Assembly: GCA_964413425.1 (NCBI GenBank)
Contig: CAYPST010000121.1
Span: forward strand, 1 to 12,187
Origin: DATFLS01 sp964413425
Lineage (GTDB): Bacteria; Fidelibacterota; JAANXI01
Reading direction: 5' to 3'
Length of the DNA: 12,187 nucleotides
Positions 1 through 7,520 of this stretch are shown piece after piece. Each line of letters begins with the position of its first letter. Within the stretch, counting starts at the first letter, position 1. The position numbers and the translations under genes are program-made. A model generated the notes under the pieces. It was not told where the DNA came from. It saw only the letters and a list, made by a program, of their open reading frames with translations, and ran no database searches.

Positions 1-14
1 AATTCGTGATCATT

Positions 15-30
15 CCCCGACGAATCGGGG
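15..30. repeat. Small perfect hairpin
   Basis: CCCCGA and TCGGGG form a perfect 6-bp stem around the tetraloop CGAA. It lies about 115 nt downstream of the beta-galactosidase remnant stop on the minus strand. No T-run follows on either strand, so it is not a convincing intrinsic terminator; it could be a REP-like palindrome. The remainder of 1-144 shows no gene. Confidence 0.35.
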
Positions 31-144
31 CAGGCAGTGGTTTCTATAGTGGTCTCATACATCCAATTAGGAAACCATAAAAGCAGACTTTCCGGTATGG
101 TTCTGCCTGAGAGTGAAACCATGTGTCGCCGGAACCCAGCCAAA

Positions 145-462
145 TCAATCTGACTGGAACGATTGTCGTGCCAGCTCAATTTCGGATTCCGCTTCCGTCG
201 AAAATGGCCGCAGGCGATAAGAGTAATTGTAGGCTTGAGGCCAGAGAGTATATTCGTCGTGCTCCCGCAGTCTCCAGCTGCTGTCGCCACCCACTCCCAT
301 CTGTTTGTAATTTAGGTTGACCGTTATGTAATCATGCCTGGTCATTTGATGGGTGTGCCGGACATCCTGGAGATCATCGGTGGTGTGATGACGGGCATTT
401 ACACTGAGAGTGGGCATGCCGATCGCCAACAAACCAATTCCATTTCTATTCCGAAATGACCG
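145..462 (-). pseudogene. C-terminal remnant of a GH2 (LacZ-type) beta-galactosidase
   Basis: The minus strand reads a continuous frame ending in TGA at 145-147. It matches the C-terminal small-chain domain of LacZ-type beta-galactosidases. Recognisable blocks in order are NGIGLLAIGMPTLSVNA, HHTTDDLQD, RHDYITVNLNYKQMGVGGD, SSWR, HDEYTL and YSYRLRP; the QMGVGGD(x)SW block is a hallmark of this domain. In intact family members of about 1000 residues this domain closes the protein. Here the frame decays around 455-480 and in-frame stops lie just upstream, so only about 100 residues remain and the catalytic barrel is absent. There is no start codon with a ribosome site. This is seen directly as sequence similarity; the conclusion that it is a dead remnant is inference. 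With the sulfatase/dehydrogenase genes further right, it suggests the region once encoded more glycan-degradation functions. Confidence 0.75.
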
Positions 463-761
463 CCGGCAGTTGCGCTTCGAAACGGCTCTGGATCTGATTA
501 TCGTTTACCTTCTCTATCGTATTGCTTTCGATTCTTCCGCGCCGCCCGGCGTTTTCACAGACCGCGCACCGGTTCTGCAGCCTGTTCCCCGGATCATTAT
601 CCGTAGGAGCCCGCCCGAAGTGCGGTTGCGGCCCGCTCCGGAGTAATTCCGTATCCTGGTATCAAAACGATTCAATGCGTCCTTCGATGGTGTTAATTTC
701 CACCAGGAAATTCCGACCCCGGAAGGTGGTGATGTATCCGGTCTGCTCCACCTGGAGTACG
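463..761. other. Stretch without a supportable gene
   Basis: This segment lies between the beta-galactosidase remnant (minus) and the recognisable part of the CRTAC1-like gene (plus). Open frames cross it on the plus strand, but their composition (many Pro, Arg and Ser with no recognisable motif) does not look like real protein. It probably contains decayed 5' sequence of the CRTAC1-like gene. No promoter or ribosome site stands out. Confidence 0.4.
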
Positions 762-1736
762 GCTGCCCTGTTCTTCGATGCCGACCGGGACGGCTGGCCG
801 GATCTCATCGTCTCCAGCGATACGGAACGTGACCTGTTATGCAAAAATAACGGCGACGGAACATTCACTGAAATCGGAATGATGAGCGGTATCGCCTTTG
901 ACGAATTCGGGAGAGCCGCCGCCGGGATGGGTGTAGATGCCGGAGTAATTGACCACAGCGATAATATTACGATCTTTATCGGTAACTTTTCCAACGAAAT
1001 GGTCGGGGTGTTCAAATACTCCGGAAACGACCTGTTCACCACCAGATCCTCCGTATCGAAAATTGGCCGGTCCAGCCTGCTGCGCTTGACCTTTGGCATT
1101 TTTCTCTTTGATGTAGACTTTGACACCGACCTCGACCTCTTCGCCGCCAACGGCCATATTCAACCCATGATCCAGGATGGCAGCACCTACCGGCAACAAT
1201 CCCAGTTGTTCTTGAATAAAGGGCAAGGGATTTTTGAAGATATCAGCCACTCCATAGGCGGTCCCTTTCTGGATTCCCTGGTTTCACGGTCTGCAACCTA
1301 TGCCGATATCGACCGGGATGGTGACCCGGATATCCTGATTACCGAAAACGGAGGGCCAGCCCATCTGTGGCGAAATGATTCGCAGGGCCGGAATTTTCTC
1401 CGGGTCCGCTTGCAAGGTATCACCAGCAATCGCAACGGTATTGATTCCCAAATTATCGGGGTAGTGAATGATCTCCGTATGTACCGGCGAGTGCGCACAG
1501 GTGGCAGTTATCTCGGAAATTCGGAAAAAACGGTGACATTTGGATTGGGACAGCACGAAACCCTGGACATGCTTATCGTGAAATGGCCGAGCGGGGAAGT
1601 CCGGCAATTTCCGGAGATTGCAGCAAACCAGCAAATTCTAATCACGGAAGGTGCCGCTGATTTCCTGCGGGAACCATTACCTGGAATTGATCGATCACCT
1701 GAAGATGACTTCGCAATGAGCCCACGACCATTTTAA
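762..1736 (+). pseudogene. N-terminally truncated CRTAC1-like FG-GAP / ASPIC-UnbV protein
   Basis: The frame opens at 522, but the first 80 residues are not recognisable and homology starts near 762. In order it has an FG-GAP/VCBS repeat with the calcium-binding pattern DADRDG, a NNGDGTF motif, GRAAAGMGVDAG, a repeat whose calcium ligands have changed (DHSDNIT where DYDNDGD is usual), FDVDFDTDLD with FAANGHI, and DIDRDGDPD. A C-terminal ASPIC/UnbV domain follows, with NGI, TGGSYL, FGLG and VKWPSGEV, then a short tail to TAA. CRTAC1-like bacterial proteins are usually 500-1200 residues, begin with a signal peptide and form an exported beta-propeller; here the signal peptide and first blades are missing. 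No ribosome site supports the start at 522. A neighbouring frame before 762 may hold shifted N-terminal sequence. I treat it as a truncated gene; a shortened functional gene is possible. Confidence 0.65.
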
Positions 1737-1824
1737 TATGACCGACTAATTCTCTCCCTGGAACGCAAGTTCAAAATCTCCAAAATCGAAACCGTCGTGT
1801 CACACATCCATCTATCTCAACCAT

Positions 1825-1850
1825 TGTATTCGATCAAAAGATAGAATACA
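1825..1850. promoter_or_regulatory. Inverted repeat, possible operator
   Basis: TGTATTC at 1825-1831 and its exact reverse complement GAATACA at 1844-1850 are separated by 12 AT-rich bases. The size and spacing would suit a dimeric regulator site or a small hairpin, but nothing ties it to a particular gene. Confidence 0.2.
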
Positions 1851-2002
1851 GCGGCGGGTTCAAGCGGAGTGCACAAACTCCCCGGCAATCGCAACCGTAC
1901 TCATTCCCTCAACCAGCCTTATGATTCCGGCTCCAGGATTCGGACAATAATCCAAAGAAGGGTGTTTAAGCCTGGCTGATACAAGATAACCTGAAATTAC
2001 TA

Positions 2003-2031
2003 TTGCTTAAATCTCGAAGAACCTATAAAAT
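2003..2031 (+). promoter_or_regulatory. Weak sigma-70-like promoter candidate
   Basis: TTGCTT at 2003-2008, a 17-nt gap and TAAAAT at 2026-2031 (within TATAAAAT) resemble a housekeeping promoter reading toward the gene at 2246. The implied leader would be about 200 nt. Promoters of this group of bacteria often deviate from the sigma-70 consensus, so this is only a candidate. Confidence 0.22.
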
Positions 2032-2233
2032 AAGGGCACTGGTTTATTGATGAGAATCTGATCAGAATAACAGAATTCTATCCCTGAGTGGATTTGGTGC
2101 TGACTTCATTACTACCATGCCCGCAACAAAAAGGCTTTATCAGCATGAATTCCGGAGATAGAGAGTAATATTCGATAGTCATGAAATCGATGGTGAGGCT
2201 ATTGAATTCACTGTAACAATCCTGCTCTCGAGA

Positions 2234-2239
2234 AAGGAG
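2234..2239 (+). promoter_or_regulatory. Ribosome binding site that decides the start at 2246
   Basis: AAGGAG sits 6 nt before ATG 2246 but only 3 nt before the in-frame GTG at 2243. The spacing favours the ATG. Confidence 0.7.
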
Positions 2240-2245
2240 CTGGTG

Positions 2246-3268
2246 ATGTCGTCTAAAGCACTTACCTTTGACAATGAAGAGAGAACTCCAGATCATTCTC
2301 CTCCATACATTTCGCGAAAAATAGAAACTCAACTCCATGACACAGACACAATGGGTGTGGCTCAGCGTGCCGGCCTCCAACCTGAATCGATCACCACACA
2401 GGATGTGCTGCAGTTGCAGCGCGCTTATGGCAACCGGGCCGTCAGCCGCTATCTGGGAGAGATACACGGAACCGGAAATGCCCGAACGGGCACGACGGAT
2501 ACGCAGACAGACCCTTTGCCCTCCCGGCAATCAGGTAATGGCCGGACCGGGAGCGGCTTCCATGATCAGTCTATCCGGTCTGAATCCGCCAGCGAGGTAC
2601 ACGCCGCCCTCTCATCCGGCCCTTCAAAGGGCGGCCTGAGACCTGGTGTGAGCCCTGAGGATGAAAATCAGCTTGTCGGAGGCCGTACCTTCGGGGAATG
2701 GCTGGGTGATGTTGGACGAGTAGTGGGAACATCTGTTGGCAATGTTGTCGGTTCGGTTGCCGGCGCACTGACGGGTATCAGCATCTCATCTACCACGAAT
2801 TCGGGACCAACCTGGGGCAATCACGGTCATTTTGACTGGCGGGTAGGTTTCAGCACCACCGGACGAAACGGCTGGCTTGTGCAGGAGATCGTCAACACCA
2901 TGCGGGCGCAGGACAATGCGGGAAATGATCTTGGTGGTGCGATGCCGACCCCGCGTTACTGGGAAGCCTGGGCAGTAGATGGCACCGGGAACGTTACTCC
3001 GAATGTTGGTCCGAACAATGACTACTGGATTCGTCCCAGCCGGGGCAATAATACGCAGGGGCATTGGTCGATGAAAGGTAAAGCCCACTTCACCACTACG
3101 GATCCGACCACGCAAGGATTTACGCCTGGTGGCGTTGCCGATGCCGGTATCCTGCTCTCCACGACTACCGCTCCGTCTGGCCTCGGCGTTGCCAGATTAC
3201 ACCGGTATGCACAAGGTACCTGGGATTCCACAGGAGCGGCACCAACCCATACCGGCTCCGCCACCTAG
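2246..3268 (+). CDS. Putative contractile-injection-system-associated cargo-like protein with QRAYGNRAV motif
   Basis: A 340-residue protein without a signal peptide. Residues 56-70 (LQLQRAYGNRAVSRYL) match the short LQR..GN+AV.R+L segment that I recall at the N-termini of DUF4157 proteins and other proteins encoded near extracellular contractile injection systems; this link is family knowledge, not proven here. Residues 72-148 are low-complexity and rich in Gly, Ser, Thr and Arg, like a linker. Residues 150-178 are a glycine-zipper stretch (G at 150, 154, 157, 161, 165, 169, 173 and 177) that could insert in a membrane. Residues 188-340 form a compact C-terminal domain rich in W and G, with HFDWRVGFSTTGRNGW, YWEAWAVDG, NDYWIRPSRG, QGHWSMKGKAHFTTTDP and LHRYAQGTWDSTGA. 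It is well ordered but I cannot assign it an enzymatic function. Start set by AAGGAG at 2234. It is followed 63 nt later by the DUF6941-like gene. No injection-system structural genes are in the window. Confidence 0.6.
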   Translation: MSSKALTFDNEERTPDHSPPYISRKIETQLHDTDTMGVAQRAGLQPESITTQDVLQLQRAYGNRAVSRYLGEIHGTGNARTGTTDTQTDPLPSRQSGNGRTGSGFHDQSIRSESASEVHAALSSGPSKGGLRPGVSPEDENQLVGGRTFGEWLGDVGRVVGTSVGNVVGSVAGALTGISISSTTNSGPTWGNHGHFDWRVGFSTTGRNGWLVQEIVNTMRAQDNAGNDLGGAMPTPRYWEAWAVDGTGNVTPNVGPNNDYWIRPSRGNNTQGHWSMKGKAHFTTTDPTTQGFTPGGVADAGILLSTTTAPSGLGVARLHRYAQGTWDSTGAAPTHTGSAT

Positions 3269-3331
3269 ACCACCCGGTGAGATAGTTTCCTGACTGTTAA
3301 GTATGATGAGTTCCGAGAACTGACAGATCCG

Positions 3332-3739
3332 ATGCCCCTAAGTGAACCCAGATTGCAGGCACTACTTATGGCAGATCATATCTACCGCGACCAAGACAGC
3401 GGCAAGTACGTTGTTGCCGGCGTCTTTCATCAGCTGAATGTTGCCAAAGTTCCAACAACCTTCCCCAGAACAATCGGCATATTCGTCTCGATCTACGGCC
3501 TCACGGGAAAAACAGACATCGATCTTGAATTCATTGATACGTCAAATGGCGAAGTCCTGATGAGTACAAATGCCATGGAGATATTTTGTGAGGACCGAAA
3601 CTCACCTGTGGAGTTTGCGGTTGAAGTACCCCCCCTCCCGCTGCCGCATACAGGGCAGTATCTGTTCAGACTGGTGGCTAACGGCACCGCATTAGGGTCG
3701 ACCGCCCTGACGGTTCGGGCCCCGAATGAAAATGGATAA
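3332..3739 (+). CDS. Small DUF6941-like protein
   Basis: A 135-residue cytosolic protein with no signal peptide or membrane segment. It opens with ALLMADHIYRDQDSGKYVVAGVFHQL, a pattern (here broken at ALLMADHIYRDQ and KYVVAGVF) that resembles the DUF6941 family start, where a short hydrophobic strand with Asp/His is followed by a Gly-Val-Phe strand. The rest alternates short beta strands (IGIFVSIYGL, DIDLEFID, FAVEVPPLPLP, GQYLFRLVANG), consistent with a single beta-sandwich domain. The family has no established biochemical role. The start has no clear Shine-Dalgarno sequence; ATG 3332 is chosen because upstream ATGs run into stops and the first residues fit the family. It ends 8 nt before the next gene, so the two are probably co-transcribed and translationally coupled. 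Confidence 0.65.
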   Translation: MPLSEPRLQALLMADHIYRDQDSGKYVVAGVFHQLNVAKVPTTFPRTIGIFVSIYGLTGKTDIDLEFIDTSNGEVLMSTNAMEIFCEDRNSPVEFAVEVPPLPLPHTGQYLFRLVANGTALGSTALTVRAPNENG

Positions 3740-3747
3740 TTGCAGAG

Positions 3748-4422
3748 ATGCCTTTATTTTACCGGCGACGGGTTCTGCCATTGGTAATATTCATCACTAT
3801 TACTTTACTTAGTATGCAATGCGGAGAAACGAGCAATACCCCGCCTTCTGAAATCGCAAACATCAGAGAGAAATCTATGGTATCTTCCTTACTGACTCAG
3901 GCTGCCGAAATGCCCCTGGAGAATTATAACCCGGGTGCTGTTATCCGGGCAGTCAATGCGCTTCATCCACTGGGAAAGGCCTCGGCATTAGCACAGATCG
4001 AATCCTATCTGGCCAGCCGCGATACAACCACGGATTCGTCCGGGTTATTCTGGGTGCTGCGAGTGCTCTTCGAGGTGCCGGCGAACACGGATTTTCCGCC
4101 GGTTCGCATTGGCACGCCCAGTATCCCCCCGCCTGCAGAACCGGAAAAACTCCCCCGGTTTCCAATCGTCCTGGTCCGGGACGTCCCCTTTCTGGCAGTC
4201 CATGGATATTCCCTGGCCGGACTGCCTCAACCAGTGGAAGAACATGTGGCCTACTTCCGTGAACACGGTATCCTCCGGGAGAAACCGCTCTCACCACCCG
4301 ATTCCATGGAGAGTATGGAGGAGGTATTTCTCAAGATATGGAAGGCAGCCTATGGAGACTCCTACGGAACGGAAGTGCTGCCATTAATCCGATCGCAAAT
4401 CGACAGATTTGAGAGCAACTGA
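3748..4422 (+). CDS. Putative lipoprotein of unnamed family
   Basis: A 224-residue protein. Residues 1-24 form an export signal: RRR at 6-8, then a hydrophobic core (VLPLVIFITITLLSM) ending at Cys25. The lipobox (S-M-Q-C) is non-canonical because of Gln at -1, so lipidation is likely but not certain. The mature part starts with a polar linker (ETSNTPPSE). A helical region follows (residues 40-90, including AVNALHPLGKASAL and the later FWVLRVLFEVP). A proline-rich conserved-looking block comes next (VRIGTPSIPPP, KLPRFPIVLVRDVPFLAVHGYSLAG), and the C-terminal helix contains WKAAYGDSYG. I recognise the block as one that recurs in uncharacterised exported proteins but know no function. It begins 8 nt after the DUF6941-like gene with only a weak ribosome site (GCAGAG), which suggests coupling to it. 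Confidence 0.65.
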   Translation: MPLFYRRRVLPLVIFITITLLSMQCGETSNTPPSEIANIREKSMVSSLLTQAAEMPLENYNPGAVIRAVNALHPLGKASALAQIESYLASRDTTTDSSGLFWVLRVLFEVPANTDFPPVRIGTPSIPPPAEPEKLPRFPIVLVRDVPFLAVHGYSLAGLPQPVEEHVAYFREHGILREKPLSPPDSMESMEEVFLKIWKAAYGDSYGTEVLPLIRSQIDRFESN

Positions 4423-4457
4423 CCCGCTGTGTACAAAACGGTTCCCGCCTCACCCAT

Positions 4458-4472
4458 CCGCCGTTCCGGCGG
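4458..4472 (+). terminator. Weak intrinsic terminator candidate between converging genes
   Basis: CCGCC-GTTCC-GGCGG forms a 5-bp GC stem 35 nt after the stop at 4422, followed by TTTACTAT. The short T-run makes it weak. On the other strand no T-run follows, so it would serve only the plus-strand genes. The rest of 4423-4588 shows nothing. Confidence 0.35.
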
Positions 4473-4588
4473 TTTACTATCCGACGTTCTTTGGTCCGGT
4501 GAAATCAGGATGTTCTTGCTGTTTCCGGCAATAGTGTAACTGTAACTCGTATGTTCTACAATTCCGAACCGAGGGTATCTTCTTCAGT

Positions 4589-5986
4589 TCAGGACTCCAG
4601 CGGAAACTCCTGGGAATCCGTATGCGCTGATTCCATGATCGCGGCAATTTTGGCAGTGATATCCGGATGCCGTTCGGCTATGTTGTTCGTTTCCCCGATA
4701 TCAGTGCGCAGGTCATACAATTCGATGGGGCCATCGGGATGCTCGCGTACATTCAACCGGACTCCCTTCCAGTCCCCCATCCGAACCGCCTGCTTGCCTC
4801 CCTGCGAACTGAATTCCCAGTAAAGATAATCATGGGATTGCTGTTGTTCTCCCTTCAACGCCGGGAGGAAAGATAGACCATCGATTTGTTCAGGCACCGG
4901 GAGCCCGGCGATCTCCGCAGCTGTAGGCAAAACGTCCCAGAAGGCAGAAGGGTGATTCGATTCGCTCCCGGGCTCAATCGTCCCGGGCCACCGTGCAATC
5001 ATGGGAACCCGAATGCCTCCCTCATACAGATCCCGCTTATAGCCGCGCAGCGGTCCGTTATCATCGAAGAAATCCGGATCATGCCCGCCCTCGTGATGCG
5101 GACCATTATCGCTGGTGAAGAACACCACGGTGTTCTCATCAATACCATACTCTTGCAGAAGATCCAGGATCTCGCCCACACTATCGTCCAGCATTTTCAC
5201 CATCATGGCATAGCCCTTTTCCTGGTCCGGCCAATCCTTATTCGCAAACGGACCGTAATCCGGCACTTCCATACCATCACCGGTCACACGCCCGCGTTCG
5301 TTATTTGCATGGGGAAGCGTATATGCCAGATACAGAAAAAACGGGTTCTCCCTGTTCTCCCGGAGAAATTCAACAGCCTTTTCATGGATCACGGTATGCG
5401 AATACTCCTGCCGCTGGCATACTTCGTTTCCACTCAGCCAGATCCGGTGCATATTATCCCAGAGATGTAGCGGATAATAGTCATGGGCATGATGCTGATT
5501 CAGATACCCGAAAAATTCGTCGAAACCCTGCTTATTGGGAATACCGGTTGTTTCCGGCTCTCCCAATCCCCATTTGCCATATAAACCGGTGACATATCCG
5601 GCATTCTGTAACATTTCTGCAACAGTCAGATCCTGGCGCCGGAGCGGAACACGTTGGTTCCCGCGGATGTAGGCGTGCCCCATATGCAGTCCGGTCATGA
5701 GAGCGCACCGCGAAGGCGCACAGACCGTGCTGCCTGCATAATGATCAGTAAACAGCATCCCCTCTTCAGCAAGCCTGTCTATATTCGGTGTTTCAAGGGT
5801 TTCCTGGCCGTAACAACCGGGATTTCCATACCCCAGGTCATCGGCAAGAATATAGATGATACTGGGGTCCGAATGTCTCCGGGAACCCAGTCCTCTCACT
5901 GATGGAAGCAGCAGTGCAGCCGCACTTAATCCCGCCACCTTTAAAAATTGCCGGCGGTTCATGTGGTGATTGATTCCTTTACTCAT
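4589..5986 (-). CDS. Tat-exported S1-family sulfatase (arylsulfatase-type), copy 1
   Basis: A 465-residue type I sulfatase, which hydrolyses sulfate esters outside the cytoplasm. Residues 10-30 are a twin-arginine signal (NRRQFLKVAGLSAAALLLP). Active-site features are visible: metal ligands DD at 49-50, the formylglycine signature CAPSRCALMTG with Cys89 as the residue to be oxidised, YGKWGLG with Lys138, TSDNG with Asp293/Asn294 as metal ligands, and Lys317 in RGYKRDLYEGGIRVP. The length is normal for the family. The start at 5986 is backed by GGAGGG at 5992-5997, 5 nt away; the internal Met9 has no well-placed site. Activation needs a formylglycine-generating or anaerobic maturase enzyme, not in this window. 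The gene lies 27 nt after the dehydrogenase and is probably in its operon. It is a clear paralogue of the sulfatase at 7757-9190, sharing long blocks such as TDHYAGSTVCAPSRC and PNKQGFD. Substrate unknown. Confidence 0.95.
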   Translation of the reverse strand: MSKGINHHMNRRQFLKVAGLSAAALLLPSVRGLGSRRHSDPSIIYILADDLGYGNPGCYGQETLETPNIDRLAEEGMLFTDHYAGSTVCAPSRCALMTGLHMGHAYIRGNQRVPLRRQDLTVAEMLQNAGYVTGLYGKWGLGEPETTGIPNKQGFDEFFGYLNQHHAHDYYPLHLWDNMHRIWLSGNEVCQRQEYSHTVIHEKAVEFLRENRENPFFLYLAYTLPHANNERGRVTGDGMEVPDYGPFANKDWPDQEKGYAMMVKMLDDSVGEILDLLQEYGIDENTVVFFTSDNGPHHEGGHDPDFFDDNGPLRGYKRDLYEGGIRVPMIARWPGTIEPGSESNHPSAFWDVLPTAAEIAGLPVPEQIDGLSFLPALKGEQQQSHDYLYWEFSSQGGKQAVRMGDWKGVRLNVREHPDGPIELYDLRTDIGETNNIAERHPDITAKIAAIMESAHTDSQEFPLES

Positions 5987-5991
5987 AAAAA

Positions 5992-5997
5992 CCCTCC
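5992..5997 (-). promoter_or_regulatory. Ribosome binding site of sulfatase 1
   Basis: GGAGGG on the minus strand, 5 nt before ATG 5986. It decides in favour of the longer start over the internal ATG at 5960-5962 just before the twin-arginine motif. Confidence 0.7.
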
Positions 5998-6013
5998 AGC
6001 CTCTGCATTCGGT

Positions 6014-7051
6014 TTAGTCGAACATTATCATTGCCTTTACAACACCATCCCGGTAGCCGGATACCAGGTCATAAGCCTCGGCTGTGGATTCAAAATCATA
6101 CTGATGTGTGATAAAGAGATCCGTATCTACGTTCCCTTGTTCGATCAATTCAATGGCTGGCCGTACGCATTCATTCTGGCGCCGCACATTCTTGATGGTG
6201 ATTTCCTTATGCCTGAGATCGTTTATGTCGAGGGAGATCCGGTTCGGTTCCGGTATGCCGACTATCAGGAGCTCCCCGCCCGGTTTCAATAACCGGATTG
6301 CCTGATCCAGGGCTTCCTGTTCTCCGCAGCATTCAAAAACCGCATCCAGCAGCAGTGGCTCCTGCTCTCGTATTTCGCTGACAATATCCGTTTCATCGGG
6401 ATTCCCGGTCCATGCTGCTCCGGCCCTTGTGGCCACATCCAGCCGGTCGTTGATCTTATCGGTCACATACGCCGTATCCACACCCCGGGCAAGCGCACTC
6501 CCGAGTACACTGAGGCCGATCGGACCGGATCCAAGCACAGCCACCTGTTCCGCTTTTGTTGAATCCATGAGTTCGGCGGCGTACACACCAATCGATAACG
6601 GTTCCACAAATGCGGCATTCTCCAAAGACATCTCCTTACTCACCGGGTAACAGCTGGCCTCCGGCATCACCAGATACTCTGCCAGGCACCCATCCAGCTC
6701 CCCGGGATTTCCGAGGAACTTCAGGTTTCGACAGGTATGCGGCCGTCCGTTCAGACATTGGTCACACTGACCACATGAAACCGCCGGATCCACCGCCACC
6801 TTGTCTCCCGGTTTTACACCCCGTACCTCACTTCCGACACCCTCCACCGTTCCGGCGCATTCGTGACCGATACGAAACGGAAACTCGACTACCTGGGTAC
6901 CGATGCGTCCGGTTTCATAGTAATGAATATCGGAACCGCATACCCCGACCGCTCCCATTCTGATTAACACATCATCGCCATTTCGGACAGCTGGTGCCGG
7001 TTCCTCGCGGATTTCCAGCTGCCGGATCCCGGAGAGTACAATTGATCGCAT
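6014..7051 (-). CDS. Zinc-dependent sorbitol/xylitol-type dehydrogenase (MDR superfamily)
   Basis: A 345-residue medium-chain dehydrogenase/reductase that should oxidise a polyol or sugar alcohol to a keto sugar with NAD+. Catalytic zinc ligands are Cys38, His63 and Glu64 (GVCGSDIHYY and GHE) with Glu150 (FVEPLS), at the spacing of sorbitol dehydrogenases. The structural-zinc lobe has Cys93, Cys96, Cys99 and Cys107. The Rossmann motif GSGPIG is at 174-179, and Asp198 at the end of the second strand favours NAD+ over NADP+. YYETGRIG supports the sorbitol/xylitol group, but threonine or other secondary-alcohol dehydrogenases remain possible. It has no signal peptide, so it acts in the cytoplasm. 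GGAAGGG at 7057-7063 lies 5 nt before ATG 7051. It sits between two sulfatases and 27 nt before sulfatase 1, suggesting a role in using a sugar released from a sulfated glycan. Confidence 0.92.
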   Translation of the reverse strand: MRSIVLSGIRQLEIREEPAPAVRNGDDVLIRMGAVGVCGSDIHYYETGRIGTQVVEFPFRIGHECAGTVEGVGSEVRGVKPGDKVAVDPAVSCGQCDQCLNGRPHTCRNLKFLGNPGELDGCLAEYLVMPEASCYPVSKEMSLENAAFVEPLSIGVYAAELMDSTKAEQVAVLGSGPIGLSVLGSALARGVDTAYVTDKINDRLDVATRAGAAWTGNPDETDIVSEIREQEPLLLDAVFECCGEQEALDQAIRLLKPGGELLIVGIPEPNRISLDINDLRHKEITIKNVRRQNECVRPAIELIEQGNVDTDLFITHQYDFESTAEAYDLVSGYRDGVVKAMIMFD

Positions 7052-7097
7052 ATCTGCCCTTCCAGCATTTTAATGAACCTGAATAATTTATAAAAAA

Positions 7098-7140
7098 TAG
7101 CACACAGATTGACACAGAAACAACTGATGACCACGGATTC
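7098..7140 (+). repeat. ACACAGAT-type dispersed repeat, copy A
   Basis: Reads AGCACACAGAT then GACACAGAAA, a gap, CTGATGA and CCACGGATTC. ACACAGA/ACACGGA units recur at roughly 10-11 nt. It aligns with the reverse complements of copies B and C. Confidence 0.6.
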
Positions 7141-7334
7141 CCCTCCCTTCCCCAAGAGGGACATATGGTTCCGGAATGCAGAGACAGGTGGTTCAATTGG
7201 CATTGGTTCAGGAATCATCGGGTGGCAAGAGGAGAAACCCTCTACTTCTTCCTCGCTATATGCGGTATGGTGCAGTTGTGGCCTCTTGTTTCTCTTTCTC
7301 ACTTATTTCTCTTTACCTGTAGTTATTATATACT

Positions 7335-7508
7335 ATGACTATTAAATCTACTCAGGACAATTCCCGGAACGGTGCAAGCTCGGTTCTTTTTCTTCTTCAC
7401 CCCGGGATTTCCCAACGGGATCCCTTACGGGACATCCCGGGGGTTCCGGGAAAACAGCCCCTCCATTGAACCGTCTTAACGGTTTTCCTGAGTTGACTTA
7501 ATAGTCAT
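7335..7508. repeat. Nested palindromic element bounded by 26-bp inverted repeats
   Basis: The arms 7335-7360 and 7483-7508 are inverted repeats identical at 23 of 26 positions (starting ATGACTATTAA and containing ACTCAGGA). Immediately inside the left arm, TTCCCGGAAC (7361-7370) is the exact reverse complement of GTTCCGGGAA (7443-7452). The centre has CCCGGGAT (7401-7408) pairing with ATCCCGGG (7434-7441), and AACCGT-CTTA-ACGGTT (about 7469-7484) is an additional local hairpin. No reading frame is convincing. A miniature transposable element and a structured RNA are both possible. No clear target duplication abuts the arms; an imperfect 7-of-8 match (TATATACT / TATATTCT) lies near but is offset on the right side. 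Confidence 0.6.
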
Positions 7509-7520
7509 GATTTTTTATAT

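Larger units (their letters stand above)
1737..2245. other. Non-coding spacer upstream of the cargo-like gene
   Basis: About 500 bp with no credible gene on either strand. It contains a perfect 7-bp inverted repeat (TGTATTC / GAATACA) at 1825-1850 and a weak promoter-like pair at 2003-2031. The open frame on the opposite strand from 2530 back to 2078 overlaps the better-supported plus-strand gene and has no recognisable motif. Confidence 0.5.

Noticed and set aside
662..1250. Minus-strand open frames opposite the CRTAC1-like gene
   Set aside because: The plus strand has clear FG-GAP and ASPIC/UnbV motifs; the minus-strand translations are compositional shadows.
2078..2530. Minus-strand open frame of 150 codons overlapping the cargo-like gene
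   Set aside because: It overlaps the start of a better-supported gene with a good ribosome site, and its translation has no recognisable motif.
4886..5470. Plus-strand open frame of 194 codons opposite sulfatase 1
   Set aside because: It is antisense to a gene with all catalytic motifs of a sulfatase and shows no motif or ribosome site of its own.
7109..7345. Small open frames in the spacer before the dehydrogenase
   Set aside because: They overlap repeats, are low in complexity and have no ribosome site.
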